A stretch of 64,000 bases of DNA, taken from NCBI RefSeq assembly GCF_021631985.1, contig NZ_CP070225.1, forward strand, positions 6,076,001-6,140,000, given 5' to 3'. The first letter of the stretch is position 1; each line of letters begins with the position of its first letter. A program made the position numbers and the translations under genes. Origin of the DNA: Sandaracinus amylolyticus (GTDB lineage Bacteria > Myxococcota_A > Polyangia > Polyangiales > Sandaracinaceae). The notes beneath the pieces were generated by a model that was not told where the DNA came from, made no database searches, and saw only the letters and a program-made list of their open reading frames with translations. Shown here piece by piece: positions 51,487-59,402 of this stretch.

Positions 51487-53083
51487 TCCGCGATCGACGC
51501 CGCACGATCCCGACCCCGATCACGAGCGCGATCAGCGGCCACGCGCGCGAGCCGCTCCCGGTGCTCGTCGCGCGGCACGTGCACCCACCGCCACCCGGCT
51601 CACCGACGGCGCCCGCATCGGGCGCGACGCCCGCATCGGGCCCGCCCGGCGTGCTCGGCCGCACGAAGAGATGGCTCGTAATCACGCGAGGACGCCCGCC
51701 GATCAGCAGCTCGGCGCGCACGAAGTCCTCGCTCGCGCCCGCGACCATCGTCGTCTCGTGCTCGAAGGGATCTCCGACGACCTCGATGTCCTCGCCGGGC
51801 ACACCGCTGCGCACGAGGCGCAGGCTCGCCCCGAGCGCTGCGCCGGTGACGCGCACCCGGAACGTCACGGAGTCGGCGACGATCGTGTCGTCGTCGGGCC
51901 CGAGCTCGGGCGACGAGAGCTCGACCATCGGATCGTCGGGGCCGCCCAGCTTCACGACGGTGCGCCCGCGACGCACGCCCTCGAGGATCGCGGCGACGCT
52001 CAGCTCCTCGGCCCACACCATCGTGGTCGGACTGCCGATCGGGCTGTCGAGGGTCCCGGTGCCCGTGCCCGCGCGATGATCGTCGCTGCCGCCCAGCGCG
52101 ACCACGCGATGCCCCGCCGCGACGAGCCCCTCCCAGCGCATGATCGTGCGCGGCAGGAACAGGCTCGTGGGGCCGAGCGCGCCGGTCTGGATCTCGATCG
52201 CGTCGATCGCCGCACCGTCGAGCGTCGCGCTCCACGCGCACCCGATGCACGCGTCACCGAGGTTCAGCGAGGGATGGTTGATCGAGAAGAGCGCGCCGTC
52301 GTCGCGCACCGCGCCGGCGATCTCCGCCATCGTGATCCCCTCGAAGCCGAGCCGGTGATCGATCCAGGTCGTGCCGCCGAGCGACATCGCGTGGCCCTGG
52401 TACGTCGTGACCTCGATGCCGGGCACCAGCAGCAGCGCGGGGTGCGCCGCCTGGGTCGCCGCGTAGAGCTCGAGCTGGGACGTCGTGTTGTGCTCGCTGA
52501 GCATCACGAAATCGAGATCGATGCTCTCGGCATACATCGCGATCTCGTCGAGCGTGCCCGACGCGTCGCCGCTCTCGCGCGAGTGCACGTGGAAGTCGCC
52601 GGCGTACCAGCGCGCCTCGGTCTCGAGCGCGTCCACCGGCGCATAGGGCGCCCGCTCGGGCTGCGGCGCGAGCGTCGCGGTGTCGCGCAGCACGATCTCG
52701 ATGCGATAGCGCGCAGGCGTCTCGTCGACGCGCGCCTTGCCGACGTAGACGCTCCAGGTGCCGGGCGTGATCGGCCCGGGGAGATAGCTGCGCGACGCCG
52801 CATCGACTCCGACGATCGCGGGCTCGGTGTTCCCTCCGCCGTACCCGCGGAACTCACTGGGATCGAAGAGGCCCCAGTCCAGGATGTTCACGTCCGAGAG
52901 GTCGTCGTGGCGCACCTCGATCTCGACCACGCCCTCGGGCACCTCGAAGGGGATCACGAAGTAGTCGCCCTCGCTCGGCACCTCGCCCTCGATGACCTCT
53001 TGGGCGCGCGCGCGTGGCGCGAAGAGAAGGAACGACAGACCGAGCACGATCGCGATGCGTGACATCGATCGGGAGGATCTCAT
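51479..53083 (-). CDS. Secreted PHP-domain phosphoesterase-like protein with MYXO-CTERM tail
   Basis: 534 residues; the start may also be the ATG at 53065. The signal peptide IAIVLGLSFLLFAPRARA is followed by a beta-sandwich-like domain (~30-165, YFVIPFEVPEGVVEIEV). The PHP domain then has its metal-ligand motifs: GDFHVHSRESGD, MLSEHNTTSQLE, VPGIEVTT, SINHPSL and LGGSDDHRAGT. A further beta-rich part follows. The C-terminus is GCTC-, a short hydrophobic helix (WPLIALVIGVGI) and RRRSR, the MYXO-CTERM sorting signal, so the protein should be processed and placed at the cell surface. PHP proteins of the CehA type hydrolyse phosphoesters or carbamates. Confidence 0.9.
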   Translation of the reverse strand: MRSSRSMSRIAIVLGLSFLLFAPRARAQEVIEGEVPSEGDYFVIPFEVPEGVVEIEVRHDDLSDVNILDWGLFDPSEFRGYGGGNTEPAIVGVDAASRSYLPGPITPGTWSVYVGKARVDETPARYRIEIVLRDTATLAPQPERAPYAPVDALETEARWYAGDFHVHSRESGDASGTLDEIAMYAESIDLDFVMLSEHNTTSQLELYAATQAAHPALLLVPGIEVTTYQGHAMSLGGTTWIDHRLGFEGITMAEIAGAVRDDGALFSINHPSLNLGDACIGCAWSATLDGAAIDAIEIQTGALGPTSLFLPRTIMRWEGLVAAGHRVVALGGSDDHRAGTGTGTLDSPIGSPTTMVWAEELSVAAILEGVRRGRTVVKLGGPDDPMVELSSPELGPDDDTIVADSVTFRVRVTGAALGASLRLVRSGVPGEDIEVVGDPFEHETTMVAGASEDFVRAELLIGGRPRVITSHLFVRPSTPGGPDAGVAPDAGAVGEPGGGGCTCRATSTGSGSRAWPLIALVIGVGIVRRRSRIT

Positions 53084-53133
53084 CTCGCGGTCGCGCGACC
53101 AAACGAACGTGCGGCTACGTGGTCGTCACGACG

Positions 53134-54411
53134 ATGTCGCTGCCCCCCGGATACGACGACATGCTGCGCTTCCCGCTGATCGAGGCGCTGCTGGGACGTC
53201 GCTCCCGACGCTTCTTCCGAGGCGCCGAGCTCCCCGACGGAGTCTTCGCGTTCCGCTCGCGCCACCCACCGATGCCGCTCTCCGAGCTCGAGACGATGCT
53301 CGTCGTCGCGGCGTGCGGCTCCAACACCGGCTGGCACCACCTGATCCGTCGCGCGAAGAGCTACGCGCCCCACCTCTCGAGCTATGCCGGCGCGGCGGGC
53401 GGCCGCACGTTCCCGTCTGCCGCGGGGTTCCACACCAGCAAGACCTTCTTCACCGATGACACCGGCACATATGTGCTCGAAGCACGCGATTCGGGCGCGT
53501 TCGCCGAGCGCGACGAGCACGGCGCGCTCGACCTCGACGCGATCCGCCGCGCGGTCGGCGCGCGCATCCGCCGGCTGAGCGATCGACGCTTGTTCCTCCC
53601 CGCCGAGCCGCCCTTCGTCGAGGCGCACAACACCTGGGTCGCGAACGCGCCGGGCTCGCTGCTCGTCGTCCCGGTGGGCGATCTCTCGCAGCACGTGCTG
53701 CTCGGCCTCGCGTACCTCGCGCAGAACCGCCAGGTCGTCTTCGACGACGTGCACGGTCGCGCGATCCCGGGCATCGAGCGCTTCTCGCGCATCGTCGATC
53801 CCGACGCGTCGTGGCCGATCTCGTTCTTCGAGCAGTGGTGCTTCGCGGAGCTCTCGGTCGAGCTCGGCACCAGCTGCTACGCGGGCGCGCTGATGCTGCA
53901 GGCGATGGGGCTCGGCGGCTGGATGTACGACGGGCTCGATCCCTTCGGCGTGCTCGGCGCGAGCGGGCGCCCCGACGTGCCGGGCCTCGGCTTCCGCTTC
54001 GATCGCGATCCGCGCTGGCCCACGCCGAACCCCACCGGCCTGCCCGGCGTGATGGAGGGCTCGTGCCCGCCCCACCACCGCACGATGCGCGACGCGGTCG
54101 AGGCGATGTGCGAGCGCAAGTTCGGCCCCGGCGGTCCGTTCCATCCCGACACGCCGGGACCGTGGAAGGACTCGCGCCGCGTGCGCAGCGCCGCGATGCC
54201 CTACGACGAGACGTTCCGCGAGTGCGTCGCGCTCCAGGCGCAGTACCTCTTCGACACGTTCGGTCGTTTCCCCGGCACCGTGCCCTCGATGATCTCGGTG
54301 ATGGTGCTGCAGGCCCATCACCTCGACCTCGACTACTACGACCACTTCTACGAGAAGGGCGCGTACCTCGAGACCCACGCTCGCCACGACGAGCGCTGGC
54401 ATCCCCGGTGA
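53134..54411 (+). CDS. Nitroreductase-like protein, function unknown
   Basis: 425 residues from MSLPPGYDDMLRFPLIEALL. The opening LLGRRSRRFFRGAELPDG, then PPMPLSELETMLVVAACGSN, resembles the FMN-binding start of nitroreductases (RRSxRxF). The rest is much longer than a nitroreductase. It has aromatic- and His-rich stretches (GWHHLIRR, GSCPPHHRTMRDAVEAMC, VMVLQAHHLDLDYYDHFYEK) that could bind metal or FMN. No signal peptide. It diverges from the PHP gene with a 50-bp gap. The relation to nitroreductases is by short motif only, so other assignments are open. Confidence 0.6.
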   Translation: MSLPPGYDDMLRFPLIEALLGRRSRRFFRGAELPDGVFAFRSRHPPMPLSELETMLVVAACGSNTGWHHLIRRAKSYAPHLSSYAGAAGGRTFPSAAGFHTSKTFFTDDTGTYVLEARDSGAFAERDEHGALDLDAIRRAVGARIRRLSDRRLFLPAEPPFVEAHNTWVANAPGSLLVVPVGDLSQHVLLGLAYLAQNRQVVFDDVHGRAIPGIERFSRIVDPDASWPISFFEQWCFAELSVELGTSCYAGALMLQAMGLGGWMYDGLDPFGVLGASGRPDVPGLGFRFDRDPRWPTPNPTGLPGVMEGSCPPHHRTMRDAVEAMCERKFGPGGPFHPDTPGPWKDSRRVRSAAMPYDETFRECVALQAQYLFDTFGRFPGTVPSMISVMVLQAHHLDLDYYDHFYEKGAYLETHARHDERWHPR

Positions 54412-54415
54412 TCGC

Positions 54416-54841
54416 TCACCGATCGAGCCGCGCCCACGCTTCGATCGCGCCGCCGATCACGCCGATCACCAGCGCGCCGAACCCGATCGCGGCCGAGCCT
54501 CCGTCGGTCACCACGAGGAGCAACACCGCGCCGCCGACCGCGAGGCTGCACACCGTGGTGAACGCGATCGACCACCCGATGCGCGCTGCGCCCTCGGCCG
54601 CGGCGAGGCGCGTCGCGCACAGCGCGCTCCCCAGCCACGTCACGCTCGCGAGGAGCCCACCGCCCGCGACGCCGAGCGCGCGCTGCGGTCCGTCGAGCAG
54701 CAGCGCGCCGATCGCCAGCACGACCGCGACGCCGACGACCCATCGCGAGACGATCGCGATCGCGCCGGTCGTCATCGCATCGCTCGTCCCACCCCGTGCG
54801 GTCGCGCTCATGACGAGAGTATGCAGCGCGTCGCGTGCCAT
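54416..54841 (-). CDS. Small four-helix membrane protein
   Basis: 141 residues from the ATG at 54841; an ATG at 54811 (MSATARGGTSDAMTT) would give 131. Four hydrophobic segments: about 30-52, 58-75, 90-110 and 115-133. Glycine-rich motifs (VAGGGLLASVTWLGSALCA, FGALVIGVIGGAIEAWARL) resemble ATP synthase subunit I and other small-membrane families, but I cannot assign one. The gene converges on the nitroreductase-like gene. A 7-bp hairpin with a GCGA loop lies just upstream of its start. Confidence 0.6.
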   Translation of the reverse strand: MARDALHTLVMSATARGGTSDAMTTGAIAIVSRWVVGVAVVLAIGALLLDGPQRALGVAGGGLLASVTWLGSALCATRLAAAEGAARIGWSIAFTTVCSLAVGGAVLLLVVTDGGSAAIGFGALVIGVIGGAIEAWARLDR

Positions 54842-55090
54842 CCGCAGTGGCGTGGCGACACGCCACGGATCACGCGAATTCGTGAGTACGCGCGCGTTCC
54901 CGCTCGCGCATCACACACGATCTGCTAGACACGGCCGCTCCATTTCCCACGAGGGGCGGAAGTTTCGAAATGCCCCTCCCCGCCGGAACGAGTCCGGCGC
55001 GGCGATCACCCCGAGCACTTCGCGTCACTGGACGACGCTTCACGCGCGGGGCCCCAGCCCCGCTCACGTGAGAGCGGAACGACGAGTGTG
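54842..55090 (+). promoter_or_regulatory. Structured leader region upstream of the DEAD-box helicase gene
   Basis: Several perfect hairpins occur in series: TGGCGTG-GCGA-CACGCCA (54848-54865), GAGGGGC paired with GCCCCTC (about 54951-54988), GCCGG with CCGGC (about 54991-55007), and GCGGGGC with GCCCCGC (about 55048-55065). Long, folded 5' leaders are common for RNA helicase and cold-shock genes and can be autoregulated. I see no clear promoter boxes; TGCTAGACA near 54922 could be a -10. Confidence 0.35.
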
Positions 55091-56749
55091 ATGACGAACG
55101 AAGCCGGGCTCCCGGACGTTCTCGAGCCGGCCCTTCGGGGCGCGCTCGAGCGCAAGGGCTACACCAATCTCACCCCCGTACAGCTCGCCGTGCTCCAGCC
55201 GAGCGCCGCGGGCCGTGACCTCCGCATCAGCTCGCAGACGGGCTCGGGCAAGACGGTCGCGATCGGTCTCGTGCTGCGCGAGCTCGTCCTCGCGAGCGAC
55301 GCGCCCGCGCCGCGCGCGCTGGTGATCGCGCCCACGCGCGAGCTCGCGCGTCAGGTCGAGCGCGAGCTCACCTGGCTCTACGCGCAGGTCGGCGCGCGCG
55401 TGGTCTCGGTCACCGGCGGCTCGAGCTACCGCGACGAGCACCGCGCGCTCTCGTCGCGCCCCGAGGTCGTCGTGGGCACGCCGGGCCGCCTGCTCGACCA
55501 CGCGGAGCGCGGTGCGCTCGATCTCTCGTCGCTCGGCGCGGTCGTGCTCGACGAGGCCGATCGCATGCTCGACCTCGGCTTCCGCGAGGCGCTCGAGTCG
55601 ATCCTCGCGCGCACGCCGGCGACGCGCCGCACCCACCTCGTGAGCGCGACCTTCGCCGACGAGGTCGGTGGTCTCGCCGATCGCGTTCAGAAGAACGCGC
55701 TGCGCGTCGAGGGCACGCGGCTCGGCGCGGCGAACGCCGACATCGATCACATCGTGCACCTCGTCTCGCAGGACGAGCGCTTCGACGCGGTGGTGAACCT
55801 GCTCCTCGCGCAGCCCGACGCGCGCACGCTCGTGTTCGCGCGCACCCGCGCCGACGTCGCGTGCATCGCCGAGGATCTCGCGGAGGCGGGCTTCCCCGTC
55901 GCGCCGCTCTCGGGCGAGATGGATCAGCGCGAGCGCAACCGCGCGCTCGCCGCGTTCCGCCGCGGCAACGTGCGCGTGCTGGTCGCGACCGACGTCGCAG
56001 CGCGCGGGCTCGACGTGCAGGAGGTCACCCTCGTCGTCCACGTCGAGGCGCCGACCGATCCCGACGACTACACGCACCGCAGCGGCCGCACCGGTCGCGC
56101 CGGGCGCAAGGGCACGAGCGCGCTCCTGGTCACGCCGCGCGAGCTGCCGCGCGCCCGCTCGGTGATGCACCGCGCCGCGGTGCGCTTCCGCTTCGAGCCG
56201 CTCCCGACCGCGAACGCGATCCGCGGCCAGCAGGACGAGCGCCTCGTCGCGCAGCTCACGGCCGCCGACGACGACATCGCGATCGATCCTCGCGCGATCG
56301 AGCTCGCGCGCCGGCTCGTCGCGGAGGGCGACGTGGAGCGCGCGATCGCGCGCCTCGTCGCGGAGAGCGCGATCCTCCGTGGACCGGCGCCGCGCGACGT
56401 GCGCCCGATCGCGCCGCCCACCCCGGGCAGCCGTGATCGCATGGGCGATCGCCCGCGCCGCGAAGCGCCGCGCGCGCCGCGTGATCTCGATCGCAACTGG
56501 GCGCACTTCCACGTGACGTGGGGCGCGCGCCACGGCGCCGATCCGCGCCGCGTGCTCGCGATGGTGTGCCGTCGCGGTCGCATCGCGAGCGACGAGGTCG
56601 GCGGCATCCGCGTCGGTCCGTTCTCGTCCGAGGTGCAGGTCGCGGGCGAGGTCGCGGAGCGCTTCGCGGAGGCGGTGCGCCGCCCCGATCCGCGCGATCC
56701 GCGCGTGCAGATCCGTCCCGACGACGGCCAGCGCCAGCTCTCGCGCTAG
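55091..56749 (+). CDS. DEAD-box RNA helicase with C-terminal RNA-binding domain
   Basis: 552 residues from an ATG; a GTG three bases earlier is equivalent. The helicase motifs are: Q motif GYTNLTPVQ, motif I SQTGSGKT (Lys about 54), VIAPTRELARQ, VGTPGRLLDH, motif II VLDEADRM (154-157), motif III VSATF, TDVAARGLDV and motif VI HRSGRTGRAG. The C-terminal ~75 residues (NWAHFHVTWGARHGADPRRVLAM, GRIASDEVGGIRVGPFSSEV) match the DbpA/CsdA RNA-binding domain, used in ribosome assembly. Its stop shares bases with that of the convergent propeller gene. A long structured leader precedes it. Confidence 0.94.
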   Translation: MTNEAGLPDVLEPALRGALERKGYTNLTPVQLAVLQPSAAGRDLRISSQTGSGKTVAIGLVLRELVLASDAPAPRALVIAPTRELARQVERELTWLYAQVGARVVSVTGGSSYRDEHRALSSRPEVVVGTPGRLLDHAERGALDLSSLGAVVLDEADRMLDLGFREALESILARTPATRRTHLVSATFADEVGGLADRVQKNALRVEGTRLGAANADIDHIVHLVSQDERFDAVVNLLLAQPDARTLVFARTRADVACIAEDLAEAGFPVAPLSGEMDQRERNRALAAFRRGNVRVLVATDVAARGLDVQEVTLVVHVEAPTDPDDYTHRSGRTGRAGRKGTSALLVTPRELPRARSVMHRAAVRFRFEPLPTANAIRGQQDERLVAQLTAADDDIAIDPRAIELARRLVAEGDVERAIARLVAESAILRGPAPRDVRPIAPPTPGSRDRMGDRPRREAPRAPRDLDRNWAHFHVTWGARHGADPRRVLAMVCRRGRIASDEVGGIRVGPFSSEVQVAGEVAERFAEAVRRPDPRDPRVQIRPDDGQRQLSR

Positions 56750-57843
56750 TCGATGATCACGAGGCGCGTCGCGAGCAGCACCGCGACGCGCCCTTCCGCG
56801 ATCATCGCGAGATCGATCGGTGGCTCGCCGAGCGCGACCGCTGCGACCACCGATCCATTGCGCGCGTCGAGCAGCTCGACACCCTCGAGCGTCGGGACCG
56901 CGAGGCGATCGTCGCGATCGATCACGGGCCCGAGCCCACCCCAATGCAGCGAAGGCAGGACGAGCGCGCGCTCCCAGCGGGCCACGCCGCGCGCATCGAC
57001 CCGGGCCACACGATCCTGCGCAACGAGGGCCCAGTCGCCGCCGCTCAGCTCCCCGCACCCGCCTGCGGCGCCGTAGGCACCGAGCTGCGATCCATCGCGC
57101 GCGATGAACACGGTGCGCCCGTCGTTCACCACGCCGAACGCGCTCTCGCCGGTCGCGCGCACGGTCGCCAGCATGTCCGCATCACGCGCGCCGCCGCGCC
57201 ACCGCACCCGGCCATCGGGCTCGAGGCACACCGCGCCGCGACCCGCGTAGCCCGCGACGTACATCGCGCCCTCGTCGTCGATCGCCGGCGCGACCACGTC
57301 GTAGCCGAACGCGCCGAGCTCGCGTGCGCCATCGGCGTCGATGCGGATCACCTCGCCGGTCGGGCACGTGACGATCAGCGCGCCGTCGGGCGTCACGTTC
57401 GGCGCCGGGCCCGAGTCGTCGAGCCCGACCTCGAGCTCGATGCGACCGCGCACCGCGCCATGCGCGTCGACGAAGCACACCGCGCGTCCGCACGTGATCA
57501 CGCAGCTGCCATCGTCGAGCACCGCCGGGGCGGACACCACCTTCCGCGCGCGCTTGCTCGCGATCTCGACCGACCACGCCACGACGGCAGCACGCTCGAT
57601 CGCGACGAGCTGCCCGCCTGCGCTCACGCGCAGCGATCCATCGCGCGCGACCCCGATGCCGCGCGCCGTGCGCTCGGTCGAGCCCTCGAGCGCGATCTCG
57701 CGCACCACGCGTCCCTCGCTCGGTCCTCGCACCTGCACCCGACGCGCGTGCCGCGTCCCTCCCGCGGTGCGCGGCCAGATCGATCGCGCGAGGCGGAGCG
57801 CCTCCGGCACCTCGCCCGAGACCTTCCTGCGCATCGTGCTCAT
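56746..57843 (-). CDS. PQQ-type beta-propeller repeat protein
   Basis: 365 residues from MSTMRRKVSGEVPEALR; the ATG overlaps the stop of the lysR gene (ATGA). No signal peptide, so it is probably cytosolic. A short basic N-terminus precedes six or more propeller-like repeats: GIGVARDGSLRVSAGGQLV, APAVLDDGSCVITCGRAVC, NVTPDGALIVTCPTGEVI, APAIDDEGAMYVAGYAGRG, GVVNDGRTVFIARDGSQL, GPVIDRDDRLAVPTLEGVE. The D-G-x pattern resembles PQQ-quinoprotein blades, but no catalytic residues can be assigned. Coupling with the LysR regulator suggests a shared pathway, perhaps scaffold or sensor, with unknown partner. Confidence 0.75.
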   Translation of the reverse strand: MSTMRRKVSGEVPEALRLARSIWPRTAGGTRHARRVQVRGPSEGRVVREIALEGSTERTARGIGVARDGSLRVSAGGQLVAIERAAVVAWSVEIASKRARKVVSAPAVLDDGSCVITCGRAVCFVDAHGAVRGRIELEVGLDDSGPAPNVTPDGALIVTCPTGEVIRIDADGARELGAFGYDVVAPAIDDEGAMYVAGYAGRGAVCLEPDGRVRWRGGARDADMLATVRATGESAFGVVNDGRTVFIARDGSQLGAYGAAGGCGELSGGDWALVAQDRVARVDARGVARWERALVLPSLHWGGLGPVIDRDDRLAVPTLEGVELLDARNGSVVAAVALGEPPIDLAMIAEGRVAVLLATRLVIID

Positions 57844-58757
57844 CGCGCGCGCCTCGCCGGCACCGACCACGCCGCGCCGCCGCCGAGCCGCTCGACTGCG
57901 AGCTCGACGAACGAGCGCACGCGCGCGCTGAGATAACGCGCGGACGCGAACACGATCCACACACCGCCGGCGTCGATCGCGAAGTCGTCGAGCACGCTGC
58001 GCAGCTTTCCCCCGCGCAGATCCTGGGCGCACGCGTACTCGGGCACGATCGCGATGCCGAGCCCGGCGAGCGCAGCGGCGCGCGACATCTCGAAGCCATT
58101 GGTGCGCACTCGCCCGTCGACCGTGATCATCGTGGGACCCTTCGCGCCGCGGAACGGCCAGCGGACCACCGGGCCCTCCGACGTCAGCACCACGCACTCG
58201 TGCTCCGCGAGCTGCTCCGGCGTCTTCGGCACGCCACGACGCGCGAGGTACGCCGGGCTCGCGCAGTAGCGCACGCGCGCCGCGCCGAGGTGCGTCGCCG
58301 AGAGCGCGCCGCTCGCGTCCGGCACGTGCCCGACGCGGAACGCGACGTCGAAGCCCTCCTCGATCAGCTCGACGCGACGTCGCGTGAGCACGACGTCGAC
58401 GCGCACCTCGGGCCACGCGCGCACGTGCTCGATCACCAAGGGCCCCACGAACGTCTCGCCGAAGTGCGGGTCCGCGGTGATGCGCAGCAGGCCGCGCGGG
58501 GTCTCGCAGGTCTCGCGCACCGCGGCGTTCGCCTCGTCCGCGAGCCGCGCGATCTCGCTGCAGCGGGCCGCGTACGCCGCGCCGGCATCGGTCAGGTGCA
58601 GCCGGCGCGTGGTGCGCACCAGCAGCTGCGTGCCGAGCACGTCCTCGAGCTCCGCGACGCGCCGGCTGAGCGTCTGCTTCGGCACGCCGAGCGCGCGCGC
58701 CGCGCCGGTGAAGCTGCGCGCTTCGGCGACCTTCGCGAAGAGCCGCATGTCCTCCAT
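57840..58757 (-). CDS. LysR-family transcriptional regulator
   Basis: 305 residues from MEDMRLFAKVAEARSF, the canonical LysR opening. In-frame ATGs at 58772, 58787, 58802 and 58814 add up to 19 residues (MEAVR repeats), so several starts are possible. The HTH is SFTGAARALGVPKQTLSRRVA. The effector domain follows (GLLRITADPHFGETFVGPLV, DVAFRVGHVPDAS, CASPAYLARRGVPKTPEQL, LAGLGIAIVPEYA). The 58757 start has GGAGG at eight bases inside the preceding repeat. It is divergent from the SRPBCC gene, with a palindrome between them, and is overlapped by the propeller gene downstream. Confidence 0.92.
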   Translation of the reverse strand: MEDMRLFAKVAEARSFTGAARALGVPKQTLSRRVAELEDVLGTQLLVRTTRRLHLTDAGAAYAARCSEIARLADEANAAVRETCETPRGLLRITADPHFGETFVGPLVIEHVRAWPEVRVDVVLTRRRVELIEEGFDVAFRVGHVPDASGALSATHLGAARVRYCASPAYLARRGVPKTPEQLAEHECVVLTSEGPVVRWPFRGAKGPTMITVDGRVRTNGFEMSRAAALAGLGIAIVPEYACAQDLRGGKLRSVLDDFAIDAGGVWIVFASARYLSARVRSFVELAVERLGGGAAWSVPARRAR

Positions 58758-58802
58758 ACGCACAGCCTCCATGCGCACAGCCTCCATACGCACAGCCTCC
58801 AT
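58743..58802 (-). repeat. 15-bp tandem repeat that carries ribosome site plus start codon
   Basis: Four units: ATGGAGGCTGTGCGT, ATGGAGGCTGTGCGC, ATGGAGGCTGTGCGT and the diverged ATGGAGGACATGCGG. Each unit has an ATG followed by GGAGG. The GGAGG of one unit sits eight bases before the ATG of the next. In protein terms they add MEAVR units to the LysR N-terminus in frame. Confidence 0.9.
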
Positions 58803-58853
58803 ACGCACGTTCATGCGGGCACGATTGTCTCACGAGCGGGACGATTCGTCGCG

Positions 58854-58865
58854 ATCATCGATGAT
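58854..58865. promoter_or_regulatory. Palindrome in the lysR/SRPBCC divergent region
   Basis: ATCATCGATGAT, a perfect 12-bp palindrome 36 bp before the SRPBCC start. CGATTGTC and GACGAT-like sequences nearby repeat part of it. A LysR-type site (T-N11-A) may lie here; the assignment is weak. Confidence 0.35.
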
Positions 58866-58900
58866 TGTCCGCGCGCCAGCGCTCGCCTACAACGATCGCG

Positions 58901-59335
58901 ATGAGCACCGACGTGACGACCGAGATCGTGATCCGTCGCCCTCGCGCCGAGGTCGCGGCCTTCATGTTCGACCCGCACAACGACGTGCGCTGGACGACGG
59001 GGGTGGTGGAGAGCCGCCCGCGCGATCCCGGGCCGCTTCGTCGCGGCTCGCGGGTCGAGCGCATCTCGAAGTTCCTCGGCCGGCGCTTCGGCTACGAGTA
59101 CGAGGTGGTCGACACGGACGAGCGCTCGTTCGTCGAGATGAAGGTCGAGCGGCCGTTCCCGATGCACATCCGCTACGAGCTGGAGGACGTGCCCGAGGGC
59201 ACTCGCACGCGCATCCACGCGCGGGGCGACGCCGGCGGGTTCTTCCGCATCGCCGGCCCGCTGCTGAACGGAATGGTGAGGCGCAACATCACGCGCGACC
59301 TCGAGCTGCTCCGCGGCTGCCTCGAGCACACCTGA
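58901..59335 (+). CDS. SRPBCC/polyketide cyclase-like small protein
   Basis: 144 residues from MSTDVTTEIVIRRPRAEVAA. The START/SRPBCC pattern is clear: EVAAFMFDPHNDVRWTTGVV, RGSRVERISKFLGRRFGYEY, FVEMKVERPFPMHIRYELED, then a long C-terminal helix (RRNITRDLELLRGCLE). These helix-grip proteins bind hydrophobic ligands, and many stress-related ones act on lipids or polyketides. It is divergent from the LysR regulator, a likely controller. Cytosolic, single domain. Confidence 0.85.
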   Translation: MSTDVTTEIVIRRPRAEVAAFMFDPHNDVRWTTGVVESRPRDPGPLRRGSRVERISKFLGRRFGYEYEVVDTDERSFVEMKVERPFPMHIRYELEDVPEGTRTRIHARGDAGGFFRIAGPLLNGMVRRNITRDLELLRGCLEHT

Positions 59336-59402
59336 GCGCACGCGCCGGTGCTTCCACGGCGACACGCACGGCGCTACGTTCTGGCTCGGAGGGAGAGCCG
59401 GG

